A stretch of 64,000 bases of DNA from Oscarella lobularis (Eukaryota; Porifera; Homoscleromorpha; Homosclerophorida; Oscarellidae): contig NC_089184.1 in assembly GCF_947507565.1 (NCBI RefSeq), positions 620,001 to 684,000 of the forward strand, written 5' to 3'. Of the stretch, positions 26,868 through 35,830 are shown in pieces. Each line of letters begins with the position of its first letter. Position 1 is the stretch's first letter. Under the pieces are notes generated by a model. It saw only the letters and a list, made by a program, of their open reading frames with translations. It did not search any database and was not told where the DNA came from. A program made the translations under genes and the position numbers.

Positions 26868-27555
26868 TTACCGTCTGCCTTTTGACTTGTACGGACCCTT
26901 GACGAAAGCCCAGTCAACAGTCAATCGTTTACCGAGCATGTTGGCCCCATTCAACGCCTCCAAGGCATTCTGCGCTTCCTTGAACGTGTTGAATTCAACC
27001 AAGGCGTATCCCTGAGAGACGAAGAGACGCGATCATTGGCTCAATTTAAATTCTTTACCACACCCACTTTGATAAATCCCGTACGACGATCGAGATTAAG
27101 ATGCATGTTCTTGATTTCGCCGTATTCGCCGAATTTGTCGTATATGTCGTCCTCCTGCGCCTCTTCGTTGACACCCGTTACGAACAATATCCAGCCTTCG
27201 ACGGCTGAGAGAAAGAGAAAAAAGTGAGATAGACGTCGTGAAATCGAAGAACTCACATCGCGCGGGTCCCGCGTTGGTTCCCTCCGTTTCCATCGCTTCG
27301 TATCCGTCGTCGATCATCGCCGCCTCCTCTAAAATTGCGCTTTCGATTGCTGAAATGCGGCTCGAAAGGCCGTTACCTCTAAATCCGCGCCCTTTTCGCT
27401 TCGTCGCCGACGATTTGAGCCTCGTGACGGCGTCTAGGTGCATGCAATTGACGAAAAGTGACGCGGAAAGATCGATACGATGTATTGCCTTCTTCGGAAG
27501 CACCGAGAGTTCCTAATTCTTGCGCATCTGGTTCGAGAACGAGGTCGTCGGCCAT
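26868..27555 (-). CDS. RBM8A: RBM8A/Y14, exon-junction complex subunit
   Basis: Y14 pairs with MAGOH in the exon-junction complex deposited on spliced mRNA. Seen: start [15 protein letters not shown] at 27555, a basic TKRKGRGF segment (human KKRKGRGF), an acidic stretch, then a single [60 protein letters not shown] and [18 protein letters not shown], stop at 26868-26870. RNP2 (ILFVTGV) and RNP1 (KGYALVEF) are present, and the hydrophobic surface that binds MAGOH is conserved in the family. The RS-rich tail of vertebrate Y14 is missing; the protein ends right after KGRR. The intron after the first exon appears to use a GC donor (about 27489) with the acceptor near 27438. Its start lies 55 nt from that of the glycosidase gene on the other strand. 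Confidence 0.93.
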
Positions 27556-27610
27556 GTTTTAAAGCAAAACGCACGCTAGACCCGTTCGCCGACGCCCGTA
27601 TACGGAGATA

Positions 27611-30195
27611 ATGTCCGACGCCGTAGCATTCGTTCTTCTCTCGCTGCTGTGTACCACCTGCCTAGCGTACTATAGAGTTGATCAAACTAGCGGGCATTTT
27701 GTCGATTCCTCGGGTACGCTTCGACGAAAAAAAGGCTTCTATTTTCTCTATCGCTTCTCGCATCGCAGGCCGCGAAAGACTCTTCCACGGAGTCAACGTG
27801 GTACGCAACGCTTTCCTCTCGTAATTCGCCTTCACCTGTCGCGTCGCAGGTGTACAAACTTCCTCCCTACTTTCCTCCCGCAACGACTTTCGATCCTCAA
27901 CGATCTTTCGGCGAAAAGGACGTCGATTTTCTTTTTCAACACGGTTTCACGGCCGTTCGCCTATACGTATCGTGGCACGGCGCCGAACCCGTTCGTGGCC
28001 AATACAACGCCACCTATCTCGATGTACGTATCTAGGCGACGCATTCATACTTTTAAATGGATGAAGAGGAACTTTGTGGTCTCTAGCGCGTTCAATAGTC
28101 GTTTTTCTTTTTTGAGTGGCGTTTCTATGGGAGCCGGATGAGATGCTTAACCATGCATTCTAGGCTATTGAGGCTTTGGTTGAACTTCTGGGTTCGAAGG
28201 GCATCGTGTCAATACTCGACTGTCACCAGGATGTCATGTCACCTTTGTTTTGTGGTACGCTAGTGTAGTTCCAGTTTGACCCCGCCCTTGTGGCTGGGAC
28301 TATGGTCACTTTGTGTGTGTGTCGTAGGAGAAGGATTTCCTGACCACGGTGTTGTCTACAGCAACGACAGCGATACACTGCTTGACTTTCCCGTACCTGT
28401 TCCTTCGCTGACTCCATACAAAGTCGACCAATTGACAGGGTTTGTTTAGTCGCTATATCTGTAAACAGGCAGTTGGTCACTGTTGCTTGCCTACCGTAGC
28501 TATCCAAGTAGAAACGACTGCAATAGCCATCCGTTCTATCTTTATTATATGAGCTACGCTTCGTGTAAAGCTTGGTAGGGAGTCTAGGAGCAGCTTAGTA
28601 CACGTAAATTATTATTATTATTACTGATCAGGCAGAGTTTCTATGATAACGACGAGGGTGTGCGCGATCGATTTCTTCTTTTCTGGAAAGAGGTTGCTCG
28701 CCGGTTTCAGTCAAATCCAAACGTGCTGGGTACATAGCAAGCGAAAGCAAATTAAATAAAAACAGCCACTACTGTTTAGGATACGAGTTACTTAACGAAC
28801 CTTGGACAGGCGATTTATACGCTGACCCTTCGCTAATAGAGCCATGTGAAAAGAGAAAGATTCTTCTGTTTTCTGGTGGCCTATTTTCTTCGTTTTTTTT
28901 AGCTCGACTCGATCAGAAATATTTGGCTCCGTTGTACCGAGATCTTCACGCTGCTATTCGATCTCACGACACCAATCACATAATTTTTTTTGAAGCCGTC
29001 TCCGACTTTCTGAGCGACGTGAGACCGTTAGGATTTTTTATCTCTTACGTACTGTACGTACGCGCGTCTTCTCAGTTTTCCTTAGGAAAACTCACAGCTG
29101 CTGGCTTTACAGAGGGGCCAGGAGGCTGGGAATACAACGATCGGTACTCTACACACAAAAAAAGAAAACTGGGAGAAAACGTCTTTTTTGTTAGACAAGT
29201 GTTTTCTTACCACGTTTATTGTCCTTTAATGGACAGTCATGGCCAGGTAATAAGCTCACTTTTCTCTCCAATTCATATCTCAATCTTTTTCTGCAGCCAA
29301 GGAGTAGTGTATTGTGCGATCTGACAGACGAAGTGTTGATTAAAGGACGACAAGCTGACGTGAAGAAAATGAACATGTCTGGCTCGTTTGTAACCGAGTG
29401 GTCAGCATCGTACAGAGAAGAGTGCTTGTGGGCGTTCAGCTTCTTATTTTTAGGGGCGCTTTTGATAATTTCGCGTCCGACTCCGTCGCCGCCAGAAACG
29501 GACAGAAATTTCTAGTAGAGTCTTTCGCCTTTTTAACTGGAGAGAAGCGAAAGGGGGTTTGTCTCTTAGGACCAGTTGGATGAGCAGCTTTTGTCGTGGG
29601 CCTACTGGCAATTCAAAGGGTACACGGACCCAACCATTGTCTTCGTCATATTCAATCTTCGCTAGATACGACGATATCACGACGCAGACGGTGGGCAACG
29701 AAGGCTTTTGGGACTCGGCCGGACAGCTTCAGGAGCCCAAAGTCAAAATGCTATCAAGAACTTACGCTCCTGTTAGTTCCTACTCTAGAATGTATAGTTT
29801 TTGTCATTTTTCGTACTGTAGATGATCGCCGGTCAATATATCAATATGTCGTTCGAAGCAGCATCGGGTTGGTTTTCTGTGAGCTACAGAGCGAGCAACG
29901 TGACGGAGGAACCGACTCAAATTTTCATCAATCAAAAGCTCTACTACCCAAATGGCTACACGACGACGTAAACGTACTCTAAGTTGAGAAAATCGCATGT
30001 ATTAGCGATTTCTTTGCTAAGGTCGTCTCCTCCCGACGCGGTTACGTTCTCATTTGAGCCTCCCTTCATCATAGCTCACCATTCGAGTTCCGTAGAGCAC
30101 GGTCAGGTAAGCTAACGCTATTATAAGCGCACATACCTCTTTAGCAGTTACGTCGCACCTTCCAGGTTCTTACTATATTTGTAACTGCCAAGTGA
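27611..30195 (+). CDS. Secreted endoglycoceramidase-like glycoside hydrolase (GH5)
   Basis: Endoglycoceramidases cleave the link between oligosaccharide and ceramide in glycosphingolipids. The start at 27611 gives a signal peptide (MSDAVAFVLLSLLCTTCLA). The GH5 barrel follows in many exons: HGVNVVYKLPPYFPP, FDPQRSFGEKDVDFLFQHGF, VRLYVSWHGAEP, VSILDCHQDVMSP (HQD is typical of this family), YELLNEPWTGDLY with the acid/base Glu codon at 28797-28799, SYHVYCPL, and SFVTEWSA with the nucleophile Glu codon at 29396-29398. A C-terminal beta-sandwich segment ends PPFIIAHHSS and VLTIFVTAK, stop 30193-30195. Related enzymes are known from Rhodococcus and from cnidarians. The signal peptide points to the secretory or lysosomal route; digestion of food-derived or own glycolipids is inference. 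A GH5 enzyme of another specificity is the main alternative. Confidence 0.82.
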
Positions 30196-31051
30196 ACGGT
30201 TTTTGAAGAAAATGATCCGTACGTTTGACCTTCCCCTCTTCCCTTGCGCGTTCGAAGCCCGGTGTGCTCTATTGGTACTAGGGACGCGTTATTGTCGCAC
30301 AAAAATGTGACCTCTATGATTTATCCCACCCACGTAGCGCTGTGCGCCTCTCGGGGCTTTTGCAGCGGTTTGCTTGCATGCAGACGTACCAGTGTCCGCT
30401 CGGCGGATCCGCTTGTCCATGCACAAAGGGATCGTTGTGTAAACAAATCGCCGGCCGAAAGGGCACTGGCAATCACAAAGCATCGCTTGAAGCACGCCCT
30501 TATTCGATTTAGGGATCATAGCGGCACAAGTTGGAAAAAATCTACCTCGTTTGGTGGAACATCAAGCTGGATATTAGTCCGAGTAAGAGAGGATGTGTTT
30601 GTTCCTGACGGCCGGCTTGACTTTGATGGGAGTGATCAAGTAATTCGATGACGTACGCAAACTCTATTGTCCGTGTCAAGAGGACGAGTGTGCCGAGGTA
30701 CACAGGGCGCCTGTATAAGAGTATGGGAGGGTCTCCAGAGTTCCGCTACTCCCTCGGCCAAGTTGCGTCATGAAAAATAAACCGAAGTTCTCGGAACTCC
30801 CGCTGAGCGGTAACGGCTCGATTATTGAGTTCCGGTAGCAGTTGCGGTTTTCTCACGTTTTCCAAGGATTCCGTACAAAAGTGATTTATTGAGTACAGGT
30901 TTGATCGAGTCACCGTTCCCACGGTGAAGTATCTTGTTGATCGATTCGATTACAAGTAGACTGGACTTCGACGAGCTTCTTCCTGTGGGCGTTTCCTTTT
31001 TTTCATAAGGGGTGGCTTCCGGAAAAGATCCCGGCTTCCCGGACAATCAAC
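30196..31051. other. Gap between glycosidase and RING genes
   Basis: No gene could be assigned in these 856 nt. Two fragments look partly protein-like: a frame from an ATG at 30378 with a Cys cluster (CPLGGSACPCTKGSLC) closed by a stop near 30512, and, after a possible acceptor at about 30513, a different frame ending WILVRVREDVFVPDGRLDF and stopping at 30651. They might be exons of a small gene or chance. The segment 30660-31040 shows nothing codable; it probably holds the promoter of the RING gene. Confidence 0.3.
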
Positions 31052-32028
31052 ATGGCGGAAGCCGACGCTCTCGAATCGCGTTTCCAATGCGACGTGTGTC
31101 ACTGCACGCTCAAGGATCCGGCCGTTACTCCTTGCAGGCACATTTTCTGCAAGGTTTGCATAGAGAGATGGCTCGATAATGGCAGAAGAACGACGTGTCC
31201 CACCTGTCGAAGTCGTCTAAGGAAACGCGATCTACATAAGCCTTCTTGTCTCGTCAACGAAATGCTCCTCACAGTCCAAACAAGGTGCGAACGATTTGAA
31301 CTGGGATGCACGCACACGTTCTCGCCCGATGCGACGGACCGAGAGAAAAAGCATCACGAGACGCAGTGCAATTTCGTTGGGATCTCATGCAAAAAGTGCC
31401 ACAACAAAGTCCTTAGAAAGTACCATCAAGAGCACATTCAAAAATGGTGTGCTTTTGCAATGATTGACTGTCCGGGTGGCTGTGGACGACGAATCGAACG
31501 TCGACAGTACAAGGGAAATTGTGCTACCGATCACGTGCTGGGCGACGTTCAGCGAAAGTTCCAAGGCAGTATCGACGCCATTCGTTCGGACATCGGCGAC
31601 TTGAAGTCGCGGATGGAAATCTTATTTGACGATGTGGCCTGTGTGAAGATGGTAGGGGTAAAGATTCTAGTCCAGTCGTCGTCTATTTGTTGCGTTTGGT
31701 ACAGGAGACTACGAGCTCTCTAACGACTATTCTTAGATGGGCTATGCCGCGGATGGAGGTGCTGGAAAGATCGTTTGAATTGTCAACAGTCCAACAGCCT
31801 CTTCGCAACTCCGAGCTCACGTTTAGTAGAACGAATAGACGATGGCTAAATCCGGTAAGATTGAATTCGCCCAAAGATGGACTGCATTATAGCAGCACGT
31901 TGCTGCTGGAGTGGTATTGCAGTCGATGTCTGAGTGCGAACAGGTGCAAAGACTTGCTCTGCTGCAACTGTGGCTCTCTGACGAATCCCAAAGCGGATTT
32001 GTCAGCCAAAGACGTCATTTCGAAGTAG
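31052..32028 (+). CDS. RING finger / TRAF-type zinc-finger protein, probable E3 ubiquitin ligase
   Basis: The start at 31052 (MAEADALESRF) leads directly into a C3HC4 RING: CDVCHCTLKDPAVTPCRHIF, then CKVCIERW and CPTC. It is followed by TRAF-type zinc-finger sequence (CERFELGCTHTF, HHETQCNF, CKKCHNK, CPGGCGRRI) and an amphipathic helix. This RING plus TRAF-finger layout is shared by TRAFs and RNF41/NRDP1-like ligases; no MATH domain is visible. Exon 1 is 31052-31651 (200 codons); the intron 31652-31704 joins in phase to an exon giving ETTSSLTTILRWAMPRMEVL. The 3' end is uncertain: read without a further intron the protein stops at 32028 (about 307 residues) with a Cys-rich tail CSRCLSANRCKDLLCCNC; if a 44-nt intron after TGGCTAAATCCG (from about 31855) is removed, a different tail (SMSECEQVQRLALLQLWL) runs on toward 32153. 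Function beyond ubiquitin ligation cannot be told. Confidence 0.75.
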
Positions 32029-33805
32029 AATGCAAAAGGCTTCTATGTGACACTTTGGTGTCCCCCACCTCCCCCTCTCCCTCTGGCCTCCATGCGTGCA
32101 TGCGTGCATGCATCTGCATAAGAGTAAACACGGCCTCGCGTGTGGGAGCTTAGCACTCCCTTCCTATAAAGGAGCTAAATACAAGCCTATTTTGACATGG
32201 AGGAGATACGTTAGGAATTTCTCGGGGAGGTCCTTCACGACGTGAAATCGAACAGGTGAGCAGCCGATATTGGCGGGAGTTCGAGGGACTGACTGCCTAA
32301 TGAATCTCGTGTACGCGCCCCGGGCCATACCCCGTGTAAGAGTCCTCCACCGTTACGCCAAGCGTATTTGTCTAGCGGCCCTGTTTGACGTCTAATCGTG
32401 AAGGACAAGCCCATTTGTTTCCGTTGGGCCCACGAGCTCCCCTAGCGTCTAAATATAGGAAGAGGTTTGCATGAGAAACGAGCGGAAGTTCTCACGAGAG
32501 CTCGGGGGTCCCTCGCCTGACACGCCTATTTCCGTTTCTGGTGCAAATGCGGTCGCTAGAGGTGTAAAAATACGTTCTAACAGTCTAAAGTGTCGGAAAT
32601 TCGTAAGAACTGGAAATTCGTCATCTGTTTTCCCCCTTACAGATGTAGTTCCAGTTCGTTGCGTGGGTTGTGACCGTGACCGCGTCTACGCAGAAAAGTA
32701 GACGGACCATTTTTGGCAGAATTGTGATGCATGGCTCCCTGTGGTAAGAATTGGTCGGTCGTTCCACTGCGAGTCACTCGTGGGGTAATTCGCGAGTTAT
32801 TAATAAGCCCTCTTTTTCTTCGTACATTGCATCACGCTTAGTCAGAGAAAACGCTCCTGTGAGGTACACGCAACTCATGCTTAGTCATACGCGCACGGGT
32901 TCGAAGTTCTTCTAAAAGGGCCCCTTCTGGTGAGCTAGCCGCAAGTGTCTCTTCAAGCTGACCCAGACCGGACAGAATGTTTAGGGGCCGGGCCTCCGGA
33001 GGCGGTGCCCACGCACGAGCGCTGGAAATAGACGGTCCCTCTCCGCGCGGTACTAGAAACGAATGATTATGCAGAGGGTTTTGCAACGCAAGCGCTACAG
33101 CTGACTGACTCGCACGCGTCTAGATCGAAATGTTATGCGCGACGTATTATAGAAGTAGTTCCACCTGTAACCTCAATACCCCCCTCAAAAGGATTACACG
33201 TATCTCGGATATCGTCTCCAAAACGAATTTGTCTCTCGGGAGGGGGGATAGGTTAGTTTAGTCCGGAACTAAGCAGGAGTCAGGGACCTAACTCCAGGGC
33301 ATCTCGTCCTGCCCACTACTCTAGCCGCAGAGATTGACCCCCCGCCAACCTATCATCCCATCATTTGATCATGGCCTATTTAGGTGCACAGATGACACGA
33401 TGATTTCACGAATTACCGGCGGATAACAGCCCTCGACGATCCGCATACCAGTAGTTCTTTCTCACAGTAGATGTCAAAATTTGGAATTTTGCCTAGATCT
33501 CCTTTCGCCGTCATCTTGCTCGCGGGCGGTCTCGCGCCGCCGCCGCCGCGCGGCGGCATCGTTCTCTATCGCTGCCGCCTCGTTTATATATGCCGTTGTG
33601 TTCTTAGCGAATGTACTGTAGAACCGATACAGGCGACCGCGCAAAGGGAAACCTTGCCCTAACGCACTGCGGAACTGCTTCTAATTTGTTTACGCTAATG
33701 AGATAATAACGCGTGCCGAACGTGTATATAAAGGGCCCACTTCTCCACTGGAGGTCAGTTCAGTTGCGACTTACCGTTCACTTCACTCGTGTCAATCTAT
33801 AGAGA
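32029..33805. other. 1.8-kb gap, no gene recognised
   Basis: By far the longest stretch here without a supported gene, next to the 46.8-48.4 kb gap. It contains a GCATGCGTGCATG-type repeat (about 32090-32112), a TATAAA at about 32164, a GC-rich palindrome around 33537-33555 (GCCGCCGCCGCGCGGCGGC) and, at its end, the core promoter of the next gene. An 82-codon minus-strand frame (32838-33086) lacks an upstream ATG and resembles nothing known to me. The rest shows no coding frame, RNA gene or clear repeat. Confidence 0.4.
33724..33732 (+). promoter_or_regulatory. TATA box of the secreted propeller gene
   Basis: TATATAAAG lies 74-82 nt before the ATG at 33806. About 26 nt downstream is GGTCAGTTCAGTT, which looks like an initiator, giving a 5' leader of roughly 50 nt. 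A strong TATA box suggests inducible or cell-type-restricted expression (inference). Confidence 0.65.
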
Positions 33806-35612
33806 ATGTCTTTTGCTACTGTCAATTGCCTACTGATAGCAGTCTTGCTGCTGCCGATCGCGACTATTGTCGCTCAACGCACGAACACGGCGACGTCGAC
33901 CGAAAGCAGCGGCGTCGTGATGCCGCGAACAGACGAACAGAACGAAGTGAACCCGTGCGGATCGGTAAGCATCATTTCCTTCCCTTCCATGCATCATTCG
34001 AACGACCTCCCTTCCCCCAACGTCAAAATGTGGCATAGTATGAATAAACGACGATTAATGTATGCGCAATCAACTGTCCCCGCCTTGCCGCCTTGGTTGC
34101 GAGCGAGGGGGAGGAGTTTTGTGTACGAAGCGCGATCGCTTAGGGACACCGCGAGCACAATCTTTGTAACTTCCGCTCGCGCCCAGCGACGGTAGCGATC
34201 GAAACTGGGACTAAAATTCGAACGGCTACGCGGAAGCACGACCTGTCTCCCCCAATGCTATGCGACGACCCTGTTTGCCTAACCGTGTTTACTGTTTACG
34301 CGATCCGCGCGAGCCCAGCTGCACTCGACGACAAATTGCTCGCTTTGACACACTGATCGTCGTCGCGCTATTTACATTTTGATTTCTTTCGCAGAAGACG
34401 CTCTTGGACTGCGAGAGCTTTCGCTGCCAGTACACCAATCCCATCAGCGGTCGACGCGAGACGGCTCAGTGCGTTTACAGCGAGCTTCAACGAAGTTGCT
34501 TGTGTCCGCGAAAAGAGGCGTCTCTGCCCTGCCAGGTACAGCTCGATTCCCTCTTCGCACACGCGCTCGCCATACAAACAATGGGACAAGGGGGAACGGG
34601 GGCTCCTAAATAATGCGCTCATCGGATGCGGAGCTCTTTCCCGCGAAGCCGCGCGTTGGCGTTTTTTCTTGTGAACGCTCACGTGAGCGGCACGCGCACC
34701 GCCTCCCAACACGCGCGCGTAACTCGACCACTCTTTAATTCATCGTTTTTCTCTCGCAGGTGCACAGTCGAGATATGTGCGAACAGGCTGAATGTCCGTA
34801 TGCCAAGCAGATGGGCCGCGATCGTCCTAATTGCGTGTGGAACGACAAAGTGAACCGATGTCGCAGTCCCGATCCCTCCTTCTTCTACATGCTCACCGAC
34901 GAGGGAAAAATCTTTCTTGTTGATCCGGACGAGGAAAACATTCGACGTAAGTCAAAGCCGCACCCCCCGTTATTTTCACGAACAAATAGAAAAATAACTC
35001 TCTCTATATACAGATATCAAAACGGTGAGATCGGGAGTGAGCATTGCATCGGATCGATCGAATCCCAACGGTCTCTACATCACGACGTACGCCGGCCGAC
35101 GCGGCAATCGACTTCACTACTTCGAAAACGTTCAAGAGGACAAACGCATGTCGAAACCCGGTCACGGTCGTCTCGTCAATCGTCCCATCGTCAAAGACGT
35201 CGGAATCGGCGAAGGACCGACGTCGGGCGCCATCTACGCCGCCGAAGGCAACGCGCTCGTTCGCATCAAAGTCGACGGGAAAATGTCGAAGACGAAAGTC
35301 GGTTCGGGCCAGTATCACTTCTCCGGCGATCTCGCCACCGATCCGACGTCGCCCGACGGAAAGATGTACGGACTATCGAAGAGCGGCGTCTTTCAAGTCG
35401 ATCCGACGACGGGACGACACAGTTCGATTCTCGTCGCGCTGCCCAACGATCGGGAGAATTGGGCGCTCGCGTTCACGTGCGACGGACGACTGTACGCTTC
35501 CGGCGGAAGTCGACGTCTCTACGAAATCGATTTGACCAATCGGCGCGCTCGGCATATTATGACGTTGGGTGTCAACGTGCCTCACGACTTTGCTTCGCAG
35601 CCGGGTTGTTAG
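33806..35612 (+). CDS. Secreted protein: two Cys modules plus beta-propeller-like domain; family not recognised
   Basis: Four exons join in phase (33806-33964, 34395-34535, 34760-34946, 35014-35612) to a 361-residue protein. It begins with a signal peptide (MSFATVNCLLIAVLLLPIAT). Residues about 50-140 hold two tandem copies of the same spacing: C-x4-C-x14-C-x8-C (CESFRC ... CVYSELQRSC) and C-x4-C-x12-C-x8-C (CEQAEC ... CVWNDKVNRC); each copy lies in its own exon. The C-terminal 210 residues have regularly spaced strands ending in Asp/Gly turns (GLYITTYAGRRGNRLHYF, SGAIYAAEGNALVRIKVDG, GKMYGLSKSGVFQVDPTTG, LAFTCDGRLYASGGSRRLYE), as in YncE/SMP-30-type propellers, with about four to five blades visible. 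A secreted ligand or matrix protein is plausible, but no function should be assigned. The first intron (430 nt) is unusually long for this window. Confidence 0.85.
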
Positions 35613-35830
35613 AACGTCTATTTGAAAGAAGAGAGAGAGAGATTCTATGCTCTATTTATGAACTTCTGCGTAGACTAGTCAGCCGTGGTTTGATTTGATT
35701 TGCATGTACGCCCTAGAGAAAGACAAGAGACAATTTTTTATTTGGAAAGATTACGTAGTTGAGAATCGAATTTTGTGAATAGATACATAGTACAGAGTAA
35801 AAAGATTACGCTTAACGCGCGTTGGCACCT

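Noticed and set aside
30240-30275. GTTCGAAGC near 30250 and GGGTTCGAAG near 32898 look like tRNA B boxes.
   Set aside because: No A box at the right distance and no acceptor-stem pairing in either place.
32838-33086. Minus-strand open frame of 82 codons with a protein-like composition.
   Set aside because: No upstream ATG, no splice partner and no family resemblance; left as part of the unassigned gap.
33255-33300. GGAACTAAGCAGG resembles the internal promoter of 5S rRNA (GGAAGCTAAGCAGGG).
   Set aside because: Only about a dozen bases agree; the surrounding 5S arms and the second half of the internal control region are absent.
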